A stretch of DNA of 64,000 bases from Xestospongia muta (GCA_963693285.1 OY848927.1:2234501-2298500), one strand, 5' to 3'. Positions 53,101 through 63,332 are shown, counted from the first letter of the stretch. Translations and numbers: made by a program. Notes: a model not told the origin generated them from the letters alone.

Positions 53101-55191
53101 CTAAAGAGTTTAGTAAGTTTATCTCTCTTAAATATACTAATAAAGTAGTCTCAATAAGTTAAAACTCTAAAATAAAGAGTTTATACCTTTTTGAAAGTTA
53201 AAAAAGATTAGAAATTAACTGTGAAAACTGGTTAAATAAGCTGATCTATAGAGTTTAGTAAGTTTATCTGTCTTAATTATACTAATAAAGTAGTCTAAAT
53301 AGGTTAAAACTCTAAAATAAAGAGTTTAGAAGTTTTTGAGAGTTTAAAAAGATTAGAAATTAACTGTGAAAACTGGTTAAATAAGCTGATCTAAAGAGTT
53401 TAGTAAGTTTATCTCTCTTAAATATAGTAATAAAGTAGTCTAAATAGGTTAAAACTCTAAAATAAAGAGTTTAGAGCATTTTGAAAGTTAAAAAAGATTA
53501 GAAATTAACTGTGAAAACTGGTTAAGTAAGCTGATCTAAACAGTTTAGTAAGTTTATCTGTCTTAATTATACTAATAAAGTAGTCTAAATAGGTTAAACT
53601 CTAAAATAAAGAGTTTAGAGCTTTTTGAAAGTTTAAAAAGATTAGAAATTAACTGTGAAAACTGGTTAAATAAGCTGATCTAAAGAGTTTAGTAAGTTTA
53701 TCTGTCTTAAATATACTAATAAAGTAGTCTAAATAGGTTAAAACTCTAAAATAAAGAGATTAGAGCTTTTTGAAAGTTAAAAAAGATTAGAAATTAACTG
53801 TTAAAACTGGTTAAATAAGCTGATCTAAAGAGTTTAGTAAGTTTATCTCTCTTAAATATACTAATAAAGTAGTCTAAATAGATTAAAACTCTAAAATAAA
53901 GAGTTTAGAGCTTTTCGAAAGTTAAAAAAAGATTAGAAATTATCTGTGAAAACTGGTTAAATTAGCTGATCTAAAGAGTACAGTAAGTTTATCTGTCTTA
54001 AATATACTAATAAAGTAGTCTAAATAGAATAAAACTCTAAAATAAAGAGTTTAGTGCTTTTTGAAAGTTAAAAAAGATGAGAAATTAACTGTGAAAACTG
54101 GTTAAATAAACTGATCTAAAGAGTTTAGTAAGTTTATCTGTCTTAAATATACTATTAAAGTAGTCTAAATAGGTTAAAACTCTAAAATAAAGAGTTTAGA
54201 GCTTTTTGAAAGTTAAAAAAGATTAGAAATTAACTGTGAAAACTGGTTAAATAAACTCATCTAAAGAGTTTAGTAAGTTTATCTGTCTTAAATATACTAA
54301 TAAAGTAGTCTAAATAGGTTAAAACTCTAAAATAAAGTGTTTAGAGCTTTTTGAAAGTTTAAAAAGATTAAAAATTAACTGTGAAAACTGGTTAAATAAG
54401 CTGATCTAAAGAGTTTAGTAAGTTTATCTGTCTTAATTATACTAATAATGTAGTCTAAATAGGTTAAACTCTAAAATAAAGAATTTAGAGCTTTTTGAAA
54501 GTTTAAAAAGATTAGAAATTAACTGTGAAAACTGGTTAAATAAGCTGATCTAAAGAGTTTAGTAAGTTTAACTGTCTTAAATATAGTAATAAAGTAGTCT
54601 AAATACGTTAAAACTCTAAAATAAAGTGTTTAGAGCTTTTTGAAAGGTAAAACGATTAGAAATTAACTGTGAAAACTAGTTAAATAAACGGATCTAAAGA
54701 GTTTAGTAACTTTATCTGTCTTAAATATACTAATAAAGTAGTCTAAATAGGTTAAAACTCTAAAATAAAGAGTTTAGAGCTTTTTGAAAGTTTAAAAAGA
54801 TTAGAAATTAACTGTGAAAACTGGTTAAATTAACTGATCTAAAGAGTTTAGTAAGTTTATCTGTCTTAAATATACTAATACATTAGTCTAAACAGGTTAA
54901 AACTCTAAAATAAAGAGTTTAGAGCTTTTTGAAAGTTTAAAAAGATTAGAAATTAACTGAGAAACCTGGTTAAATAAGCTGATCTAAAGAGTTTAGTAAG
55001 TTTATCTGTCTTAAATATACTAATAAAGTAGTCTAAATAGGTTAAAACTCTAAAATAAAGAGTTTAGAGCTTTTTGAAAGTTAAAAAAGATTAGAAATTA
55101 ACTGTGAAAACTGGTTAAATAAGCTGATCTAAAGAGTTTAGTAAGTTTATCTGTCTTAAATATACTAATAAAGTAGTCTAAATAGGTTAAA
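50165..55191 (+). repeat. Higher-order repeat, 17-mer, 2,463 bp, two copies
   Basis: Two nearly identical tandem copies of a seventeen-monomer block end close to the A/B subfamily boundary. GTCTTAATATATACTAATAA occurs at 50,371 and 52,834, the TTTATACCTTTTTGAAAG variant has its TACC at 50,721 and 53,184, and AATACATTAGTCTAAACAGG has TAGTC at 52,421 and 54,884. Every offset is 2,463 bp. I noticed only one substitution between copies (GAAATCTGG near 51,050 against GAAAACTGG near 53,513). The match breaks on the right at about 55,192, where ACTCGAAAAT replaces the short GGTTAAACTC form. This is the youngest-looking duplication in the window. Confidence 0.88.
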
Positions 55192-55439
55192 ACTCGAAAA
55201 TAAAGTGTTTAGAGCTTTTTGAAAGTTAAATAAGATTAGAAATTAACTGTGAAAACTGGTTAAATAAGCTGATCTAAAGAGTTTAGTAAGTTTATCTGTC
55301 TTAAATATACTAATAAAGTAGTCTAAATAGGTTAAAACTCTAAAATAAAGAGTTTAGATCATTTTGAAAGTTAAAAAAGATTAGAAATTAACTGTGAAAA
55401 CTGGTTAAATAAGCTGATCTAAAGAGTTTCGTAAGTTTA

Positions 55440-55500
55440 TCTGTCTTAAATATAGTAATAAAGTAGTTTAAATAGTTTAGAAATTAACTATCAAACTTGC
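55440..55500 (+). repeat. Junction of satellite subfamilies A and B
   Basis: An A-type monomer starts normally (CTTAAATATAGTAATAAAG). After AGTAGTTTAAATAG it continues at about 55,474 directly as the B-type TTTAGAAATTAACTATC. About 49 bp of the unit (consensus positions near 31-79) is missing at the switch. From here rightwards every monomer but one partial exception (about 61,000) is B type, and no B-type monomer is seen to the left, so the boundary is sharp. Confidence 0.85.
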
Positions 55501-58500
55501 TTAATTAAGCTTACCTAAAGAGTTTAATAACTTCATTTGTCTGAAATCCTTGGATAAATTATTTTATACGTTAAAACTCTAAAATAAACATTTTAGAGCT
55601 TTTTGAAAGTTAAAAAAGTTTAGAAATTAACTACCAAAACTGTTTAGTTAAGATTATCTAAAGAGTTTAATAACTTTATCTGTCTCAAGTCTTTGGATAA
55701 ATTAGTGAAAATTGGTTAAAACTATAAAATAAACAGTTTAGAGCTTTTTGAAAGTTAAATAGTTTAGAAATTAACTATCAAACTTGCTTAATTAAGCTTA
55801 CCTAAAGATTTTAATAACTTCATTTGTCTGAAATCCTTGGATAAATTATTTTATACGTTAAAACTCTAAAATAAACTGTTTAGAGGTTTTTGAAAATGAA
55901 AAAAGTTTAGAAATTAAGTATCAAAACTGCTTAAATAAGCTGTTCTAAAGAGTTTAGTAAGATTATCTGTCTTAAATCTTTGGATAAATTAGTTTAAATA
56001 GGTTTAAATTCTAAAATAAATTGTTTAGAGCTTTTTGAAAGTTAAAAAAGTTTAGAAATTAACTATCAAAACTGCTTAAAAAAGTTGATCTAAAGAGTTT
56101 AATAAGTTTATCTGCCTTAAATCTTTGGATAAATTAGTCTAAATAGGTTATAACTCTAAAATAAACAGTTTAGAGCTTTTTGAAATTTAAAAAGTTTAGA
56201 AATTAACTATCAAACTTGCTTAATTAAGCTTATCTAAAGATTTTAATAACTTCATTTGTCTGAAATGCTTGGATAAATTAGTTTATACGTTAAAACTCTA
56301 AAATAAACTGTTTAGAGGTTTTTGAAAGTGAAAAAAGTTTAGAAATTAAGTATCAAACTGCTTAAATAAGCTGTTCTAAAGAGTTTAGTAAGATTATCTG
56401 TCTTAGATCTTTGGATAAATTAGTTTAAATAGGTTTAAATTCTAAAATAAACAGTTTAGAGCTTTTTGAAAGTCAAAAAGTTTAACAATTAACTATCAAA
56501 ACTGCCTAATTAAGATTATTTAAAGAGTTTTGTAACTTAATTTGTCTTAAATCTTTGGATAAATTAGTCTAGGTAGGTTAAAACTTTAATGTAAACTGTT
56601 TAGAATTTTTTAAAAGTTAAAGAAGTTTAGAAATTAACTATCTAAAGTGCTTATATATGCTGATCTAAAGAGTTTAACTCTATCTCTGTTAAATCTTTCG
56701 ATAAATTAGTTTAAATAGGTTAAAACTCTTAAATAAACTGTTTAGAGCTTTTTGAAAGTTAAAAAGTTTAGAAATAAACTATCAAAACTGTTTAATTAAG
56801 CTTATCTAAAGAGTTTAATAACTTTATCAGTCTTAAATCTTTGGATAAATTAGTGAAAATAGGTTAAAACTCTAAAATAAACAGTTTAGAGCTTTTTGAA
56901 AGTTAGAAAGTTTAGAAATTAGCTATCAAAATTGCTAATTAATCTTATCTAAAGGGTTTAATAACTTCATTTGTCTGAAATCCTTGGATAAATTAGTTTA
57001 TACGTTAAAACTCTAAAATAAACTGTTTAGAGCTTTTTGAAAGCGAAAAAAGTTTAGAAATTAACTATCAAAACTGTTTAATTAAGATTATCTGAGGAGT
57101 TTAATAACTTTATCCGTCTTAAGTCTTTGGATAAATTAGTGAAAATAGGTTAAAACTATAAAATAAACAGTTAAGAGCTTTTTGAAAGTTAAAAAAGTTT
57201 AGCAATTAACTATCAAAACTGCCTAATTAAGTTTATGTAAAGAGTTTTATAACTTTATTTGCCTTAAATCTTTGGATAAATTAGTCTAAGTAGGTTAAAA
57301 CTTTAACGTAAACTGTTTAGAAATTTTTGAAAGTAAAAAAAGTTTAGAAATTAACAATTTAAAGTGCTTATATATGCTGATCTAAAGAGTTTATTAACTC
57401 TATCTCTGCTATATCTTTGGATAAATTAGTTTAAATAGGTTAAAACTCTTAAATAAACAGTTAAGAGCTTTTTGAAAGTTAAAAACGTTTAGCAATTAAC
57501 TATCAAAACTGCCTAATTAAGTTTATGTAAAGGGTTTAATAACTTCAATTGTCTGAAATCCTTGGATAAATTAGTTTATACATTAAAACTCTAAAATAAA
57601 CAGTTTAGAGCTTTTTGAAAGTTAAAAAATTTAGAAATTAGCTATCAAAACTGCTAATTAAGCTTATCTAAAGGGTTTAGTAACTTTATTTGTCTTAGAT
57701 CTTTGGATAAATTAGTTTAAATAGGTTTAAATTCTAAATTAAACTGTTTAGAGCTTTTTGAAAGTTAAAAAAGTTTAACAATTAACTATCAAAACTGCCT
57801 AATTAAGATTATTTAAAGAGTTTTGTAACTTAATTTGTCTTAAATCTTTGGATAAATTAGTCTAAGTAGGTTAAAACTTTAACGTAAACTGTTTAGAACT
57901 TTTTGAAAGTTAAAAAAGTTTAGAAATTAACTATCTAACGTGCTTATATATGCTGATCTAAAGAGTTTATCTCTATCTCTGTTAAATCATTCGATAAATT
58001 AGTTTAAATAGGTTAAAACTCTAAAATAAACTGTTTAAAGCTTTTTGAAAGTTAAAAAAGTTTAGAAATAAACTATCAAAACTGTTTAATTAAGCTTATC
58101 TAAAGAGTTTAATAACTTTATCAGTCTTAAATCTTTGGATGAATTAGTCTAAATAGGTTAAAACTCTAAAATAAACAGTTTAGAGCTTTTTGAAAGTTAA
58201 AAAGTTTAGAAATTAGCTATCAAAATTGCTAATTAATCTTATCTAAAGGGTTTAATAATTTCATTTGTCTGAAATCCTTGGATAAATTAGTTTATACGTT
58301 AAAACTCTAAAATAAACCGTTTAGAGCTTTTTGAAAGTTAAAAATGTTTAGAAATTAACTATCAAAACTGTTTAATTAAGATTATCTAAAAAGTTTAATA
58401 ACTTTATCTGTCTTAAATCTTTGGATAAATTAGTGAAAATAGGTTAAAACTCTAAAATAAACAGTTTAGAGCTTTTTGAAAGTTAAAAAAGGTTAGAAAT

Positions 58501-58869
58501 TAACTATCAAATCTGCTTAATTAAGCTTATCTAAAGAGTTTAATAACTTTATCTATCTTAAATTTTTGTATAAATTAGTCTTAATAGGTTAAAACTCTAA
58601 AATAAACAGTTAAGAGCTTTTTGAAAGTTAAAAAAGTTTAGCAATTAACTATCAAAACTGCCTAATTAAGCTTATGTAAAGAGTTTTATAACTTTATTTG
58701 TCTTAAATCTTTGGATAAATTAGACTAAATAGGTTAAAACTCTAAAGTAAACTGTTTGGAACTTTTTGAAAGTTAAAAAAGTTTAGAAATTAACTATCTA
58801 AAGTGCTTATATATTCTGATCTAAAGAGTTTATTAACTCTATCTCTGTTAAATCTTTCGATAAATTAGT

Positions 58870-59275
58870 TTAAATAGGTTAAAACTCTAAAATAAACTGT
58901 TTAGAGCTTTTTGAAAGTTAAAAACGTTTAGAAGTTAACTATCAAAACTGTTTAATTAAGCTGATATAAAGAGTTTAGTAAGATTATCTGTCTTAAATCT
59001 TTGGATAAATTAGTCTAAATAGGATAAAACTCTAAAATAAACTGTTTAGAGCTTTTTGAAAGTTAAAAAGTTTAGAAATTGACTATCAAAACTGCTTAAT
59101 TAAGCTAATCTAAAGAGTTTAGTAGTTTTATCTGTCTTAAATATTTAGATAAACTAGTCTAAATAGGTTAAAAATGTAAAATAAACTGTTTAGAGCTTTT
59201 TGAAAGTTTATAAAGTTTAGAAATTACCTATCAATACTGTGTAATTAAGGTGATCTAAAGGGTTTAAAAACTTTA
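58870..59275 (+). repeat. Duplicated block in subfamily B, left copy
   Basis: This block is repeated at about 61,178-61,583 with an offset near 2,308 bp (16 monomers). Shared private variants are AAAAACGTTTAGAAGTTAAC, TTTAGTAGTTTTATCTG, AAATATTTAGATAAACTAG, TTAAAAATGTAAAATAAAC and AATACTGTGTAATTAAGG. There are small differences, such as a ..TTTTTGAAAG.. / ..TTTTTGGAAG.. pair. It shows that unequal exchange also operated in the B segment, though far less extensively than in A. Confidence 0.75.
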
Positions 59276-61177
59276 TCTGTCTTAAATCTTTGGATAAATT
59301 AGTGAAAATAGGTTAAAACTCTAAAATAAACTGTTTAGAGCTTTTTGAAAGTTAAAAAGTTTAGAAATTAACTATCAAAACTGCTTAATTAAGCTTATCT
59401 AAAGAGTTTAATAACTTTATCTGTCTTAAATCTTTGGATAAATTAGTGAAAATAGGTTAAAACTCTAAAATAAACAGTTTAGGGCTTTTTGAAAGTTAAA
59501 ATGTTTAGAAATTAACTATCAAAACTGTCTAATTAAGCTTATCTTAAGAGTTAAATAACTTTATCTGTCTTAAATCTTTGGATAAATTAGTCTAAATAGG
59601 TTAAAACTCAAAAATAAAAAGTTTAGAGCTTTTTGAAAGTTAAAAAGTTTAGAAATTAACTATCAAAACTGTTTAATTAAGCTTATCTAAAGAGTTTAAT
59701 AACTTTATCTGTCTTAAATCTTTGTATAAATTAGTCTAAATAGGTTAAAACTCTAAAATAAACAGTTGAGAGCTTTGTGAAAGTTAAGAAAGTTTAGCAA
59801 TTATCTATCAAAACTGCCTAATTAACCTTATGTAAAGAGTTTTATAACTTTATTTGTCTTAAATCTTTGGATAAATTAGACTAAATAGGTTAAAACTCTA
59901 AAGTAAACTGTTTAGAACTTTCTAAAATTAAAAAAGTTTAGAAATTAACTATCTAAAGTGCTTATATATGCTGATCTAAAGAGCTTATTAACTCTATCTC
60001 TGTTAAATCTTTCGATAAATTAGTTTAAATAGGTTAAAACTCTAAAATAAACTGTTTAGAGCTTTTTGAAAGTTAAAAAAGTTTAGAAATTAACTATCAA
60101 AACCGCTTAATTAAGGTGAAACAAAGAGTTTAATAACTTTATCTATCTTAAATCTTTGGATAAATTAGTGAAAATAGGTTAAAACTCTAAAATAAACAGT
60201 TTAGACCTTTTTGAAAGTTAAAAAGTTTAGAAATTAACTATCAAAATTGCTTAACTAAGCTTAACTAAAGAGTTTAATAACTTTATTTGTCTTAAATCTT
60301 TGGATAGACTAGTCTAAATAGGTTAAAACTCAAAAATAAAAAGTTTAGACCTTTTTGAAAGTTAAAAACTTTAGAAATTAACTATCAAAACTGTTTAATT
60401 AAGCTTATCTAAAGAGTTTAATAACTTTATCTGTCTTAAATCTTTGGACAAATTAGTCTAAATAGGTTAAAACTCTAAAATAAACAGTTGAGAGCTTTGT
60501 GAAAGTTAAGAAAGTTTAGAAATTAACTATCAAATCTGCTTAATTAAGCTTATCTAAAGAGTTTAATAACTTTATCTATCTTAAATTTTTGTATAAATTA
60601 GTCTAAATAGGTTAAAACTCTAAATAAACTGTTTAGAGCTTTTTGAAAGTTAAAAAGTTAGAAATTAACTATCAAAACTGCTTAATTAAGCTGATCTAAA
60701 GGGTTTAATAACTTAATTTGTCTGAAATCTTTGGATAAATTAGATTAAATTGGTTTATCTCTAAATTAGACTGTTTAGAGCTTTTTGAAAGTTAAAAATG
60801 TTTAGAAATTAACTATCAAAGCTGCTTAAATAAGCTGATCTAAAGAGTTTAGTAAGTTTATCTCTCTTAAATCTTTGGATAAATTAGTCTAAATAGGTTA
60901 AAGTCCAAAATAAACAGTTTAGAGCTTTTTGAAATTTAAAAAAGTTTAGAAATTAACTATCAAAACTGCTTAAACAAGCTGATATAAAGAGTTTAGTAAG
61001 TTTATCTGTCTTAAATATACTAATGAAGTAGTCTAAATACGTTAAAACTCTAAAATAAACTGTTTAGAGCTTTTTGAAAGTTAAAAAAGTTTAGAAATTA
61101 ACTATCAAAACTGTTTAATTAAGCTTATCTAAAGAGGTTAATAACTTTATCTGTCTTAAATCTTCGGATAAATTAGT

Positions 61178-61583
61178 AAAAATAGGTTAAAACTCTGAAA
61201 TAAACTGTTTAGAGCTTTTTGAAAGTTAAAAACGTTTAGAAGTTAACTATCAAAACTGCTTAAATAAGCTGTTCTAAAGAGTTTAGTAAGATTATCTGTC
61301 TTAAATCTTTGGATAAATTAGTCTAAATAGGATAAAACTCTAAAATAAACTGTTTAGAGCTTTTTGGAAGTTAAAAAGTTTAGAAATTGACTATCAAAAC
61401 TGCTTAATTAAGCTAATCTAAAGAGTTTAGTAGTTTTATCTGTCTTAAATATTTAGATAAACTAGTCTAAATAGGTTAAAAATGTAAAATAAACTGTTTA
61501 GAGCTTTTTGAAAGTTTATAAAGTTTAGAAATTACCTATCAATACTGTGTAATTAAGGTGATCTAAAGGGTTTAAAAACTTTA
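61178..61583 (+). repeat. Duplicated block in subfamily B, right copy
   Basis: This is the partner of the block at about 58,870-59,275, sharing the same rare variants. After the block the two copies diverge: TTTGTCTGAAATC here corresponds to TCTGTCTTAAATC in the left copy. Confidence 0.75.
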
Positions 61584-62256
61584 TTTGTCTGAAATCTTTG
61601 GATCAATTAGTCTAAATAGGTTAAAACTTTAAAATAAACTGTTTAGAGCTTTTTAAAATTTAAAAAGTTACAGAAATTCAGTATCAAAACTGCTTAATTA
61701 AGCTTATCTAAAGAGTTTAATAACTTTATCTGTCTTAAATCTTTGGATAAATTAGTCTAAATAGGTTTAAACTCTAAAATAAACTGTTTAGAGCTTTTTG
61801 AAAGTTAAAAAAGTTTAGAAATTATTTTTTGAAGCTGCTTAAATAAGCTGATCTAAAGAGTTTATAGTAAGTTTAACTCTCTTAAATCTTTGGACAAATT
61901 AGTCTAAATAGGTTAAAACTCTAAAATAAACAGTTTAGAGCTTTTTGAAAGTTAAAAAAGCTTAGAAATTAACTATCAATACTGTTTAAATAAGCTGATC
62001 TAAAGAGTTTAATGACTTTATCTGTCTTAAATCTTTGGATAAATTAGTCTAAATAGGATAAAAATTAAAAATAAACAGTTTAGAGCTTTTTGAAAGTTAA
62101 AAACGTTTGGAAATTAACTATCAAAACTGCTTAATTAAGCTTATCTAAAAAGTTTAATAACATTATCTGTCTTAAATCTTTGGATAAATTAGTCTACATA
62201 GGTTAAAACTCTAAAATAAACAGTTTAGAGCTTTTTGAAAGTTATAAAAGTTTAGA

Positions 62257-62905
62257 GCACAGACTAATTACACCTTATTATCTACAGGTAATGTTCCAAC
62301 TGTTATTAACAATTTTAAGGTACTCTGATTTTAGGCAAATGGTCTCCATGAACATTTCAATCAAATGATCCAAAACATGTTGGTAAAGTTTGTTTGTTCA
62401 AAGAAGATTTATTGGAGTTCCTACCTTGACACATGTATGTTTGCATATAACACATCAAGACAAGAATCCACCAAGTTTACACCATTTGAATTAATGTTTG
62501 GTAGAAAAGCCACATTGCCAATAGATATAAATGTATGAAAAAAGGAACCCACAGAGGTGTTGACAAATTACTTGGAGAGTAAAGATAATATTGATCATCA
62601 GGAGAAAAAATTGTAGGAGTTAGAGGAACCCAAAACCAACATATTAGCTGCTCAGAAAAAGCAAAAAGAGACCTATAATAGGAAGAGGGCAATAGTTACC
62701 CAACATGCAGTGGGTACCTTTGTGTTAGTGAAAGATTTCATGAGAAAGAAACAAAAAGGTGGCAAATCAGACCAGAAGTGGTTGGGGCCATACAAAATCA
62801 AGAAGACCCTTCCTAGGGGTATTTATGTGATATCTTTACTCAATGATCCATCAAAGATAAGGAGTGTGAGTGGAGCTCATATCAAGGTATATACACCAAG
62901 CCTAC
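62257..62905 (+). pseudogene. Ty3/gypsy-type integrase, C-terminal fragment, broken
   Basis: In this frame the translation matches the C-terminal half of metazoan Ty3/gypsy (GIN-like) integrases. First comes the end of the catalytic core, with a Gln-Ala-Asn-Gly-Leu motif followed by HEHFNQM, whose Glu codon (62,350-62,352) sits where the third residue of the D,D,E triad lies. Then come FAYNTSRQESTKFTPFELMF and GRKATLPIDI, a linker, and a GPY/F-type module (KWLGPYKI, GPY at 62,785-62,793, then VSGAHIKVY). The zinc-binding N-terminus and the two catalytic Asp residues are missing because the satellite begins at the left edge. An in-frame TGA (62,536-62,538) and TAG (62,614-62,616) interrupt it, and a 47-bp GT...AG insertion splits the conserved motif. 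The frame after about 62,895 no longer looks like integrase, and the following Ser-rich sequence continues one frame off. Integrases of this family insert element cDNA into chromosomes; this copy cannot be functional as it stands. I see no LTR. Confidence 0.88.
62288..62334 (+). other. 47-bp intron-like insertion in integrase motif
   Basis: The segment begins GTAATG after CAG and ends GATTTTAG before GCAAATGG, as a GT-AG intron would. The codons before it read TPYYLQ and those after it read ANGL. These are the two halves of the integrase motif usually written YHPQ-ANGL, which are contiguous in the family. Forty-seven is not a multiple of three, yet the frame is right on both sides only if exactly this segment is left out. 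A TTAAC near its middle could serve as a branch site. It could instead be a chance small insertion. Confidence 0.5.
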
Positions 62906-63332
62906 AAATGTGCAAACTAACACCAGTGAACAATCGCAAGAAAAGAGTGGATCTGAACATTATAGCTCTCAACCGTCTAAGTCAAGATCTTTATCTCAAC
63001 CTTACAAAGGCTCTTACTCCAAACATCAATTCTTTGATAATTCTAATAGCTCTCAACTGTCTCATGTAAGCTATAATGAACTTCAACTCTCTATTGGGTC
63101 TCAGTCTTTTGAAGATTTTCACTCAAGCAACTCCAATAATTTTCATTTATCAAATTTCCATCATCCAGGATCTCACTTGACTGATGTCTCCCATCCAAGC
63201 ATTGATGATTCTAAGTTGTCTTCTGTCTCCTTAAACAATGATGATCATGATTTTGGAATGGGTGATGCTTTTATAGATTGTACACCCATGTCATGTCATA
63301 ATTTATTCTATAGCTCCTCTCTCTATGAATGA
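62889..63332 (+). pseudogene. Ser-rich C-terminal tail after integrase, frame-shifted
   Basis: This open frame lies one register off the integrase frame. It starts around the end of the HIKVYT motif and runs without a stop to TGA at 63,330-63,332, about 147 codons. The product is very rich in Ser, Asn, His and Gln, with low-complexity runs such as SQPSKSRSLSQPYKGSYSK, and a more acidic end (NNDDHDFGMGDAFIDCTP). It is likely the unstructured region that follows integrase in the parent gene, brought out of frame by a small indel near 62,887-62,897. The first ATG in this frame is at 62,910, inside the stretch, so it is not a convincing independent start. After the TGA the same frame remains open to TAG at 63,666-63,668, which includes the octapeptide repeat, so the TGA may be a decay mutation or may lie in an unrecognised intron. 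No domain is recognised. Confidence 0.5.

Larger units (their letters stand above)
1..55473 (+). repeat. Satellite subfamily A, 145-bp tandem monomers
   Basis: This is a continuous head-to-tail array of a 145-bp monomer, roughly 380 copies. The landmark CTTAAATATACTAATAAAG recurs at 1, 146, 290, 435, 580 and so on to the end of the block, at 144-145-bp spacing. Other landmarks in each unit are TAGTCTAAATAGGTTAAAAC, TTTAGAGCTTTTTGAAAG, AACTGTGAAAACTGGTTAAA and AAAGAGTTTAGTAAGTTTAT. All copies read in the same orientation. My consensus has 63 A, 48 T, 23 G and 11 C, so it is about 77% A+T with G exceeding C. It contains no CpG, although several variants do (ACTCGAAAAT, AACTGCGAAA, AAACGGATC). 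Copies differ at a limited set of recurring sites, such as AAAGAGTTTAG against AAAGTGTTTAG and AAGTTAAAAAAG against AAGTTTAAAAAG. No open reading frame of useful length exists. The monomer length is close to nucleosome core DNA, so a centromeric or pericentromeric role is possible, but sequence alone cannot show it. I do not recognise the family by name. Confidence 0.97.
55474..62256 (+). repeat. Satellite subfamily B, diverged 145-bp monomers
   Basis: About 47 monomers in the same orientation and register as subfamily A, but of a distinct subfamily. Diagnostic differences are CTTTGGATAAATTAG in place of TACTAATAAAGTAG, TAAACTGTTTAGAGC or TAAACAGTTTAGAGC in place of TAAAGAGTTTAGAGC, AAGTTTAGAAATTAACTATC in place of AAGATTAGAAATTAACTGTG, and TTTAATAACTTTATC in place of TTTAGTAAGTTTATC. 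The block TTTAGAGCTTTTTGAAAG is shared by both. Monomers here vary more among themselves, and short variants occur. One is a TGCTTATATATGCTGATC type at about 56,648, 57,365, 57,941, 58,804 (as TATATTCTGATC) and 59,959. Another is a CCTTGGATAAATTA type ending in TTTATACGTTAAAAC. The higher divergence next to non-satellite DNA is what is usually seen at the old edge of an array. Confidence 0.95.

Noticed and set aside
1..62256. CRISPR array or bacterial repeat cluster
   Set aside because: Whole 145-bp units repeat without unique spacers; this is classical satellite structure.
1..62256. CENP-B box in the satellite
   Set aside because: The mammalian box needs TTCG and CGGG elements; I see neither in the consensus of A or B. 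CpG is absent from the A consensus.
1..62256. Telomeric repeats or rRNA/tRNA genes inside the array
   Set aside because: No tandem TTAGGG-like 5-8-mers and no tRNA or rRNA motifs were seen; all sequence follows the 145-bp pattern.
62477..62692. Open frame on the minus strand, 71 codons
   Set aside because: It lies antisense to clear integrase similarity and has no recognisable domain; it is a shadow of the + strand coding remnant.
62906..63069. Continuation of the integrase frame past the HIKVYT motif
   Set aside because: The translation loses family resemblance, while the neighbouring frame becomes Ser-rich and stays open, so the frame changes near 62,890 and the remainder is not the true product.
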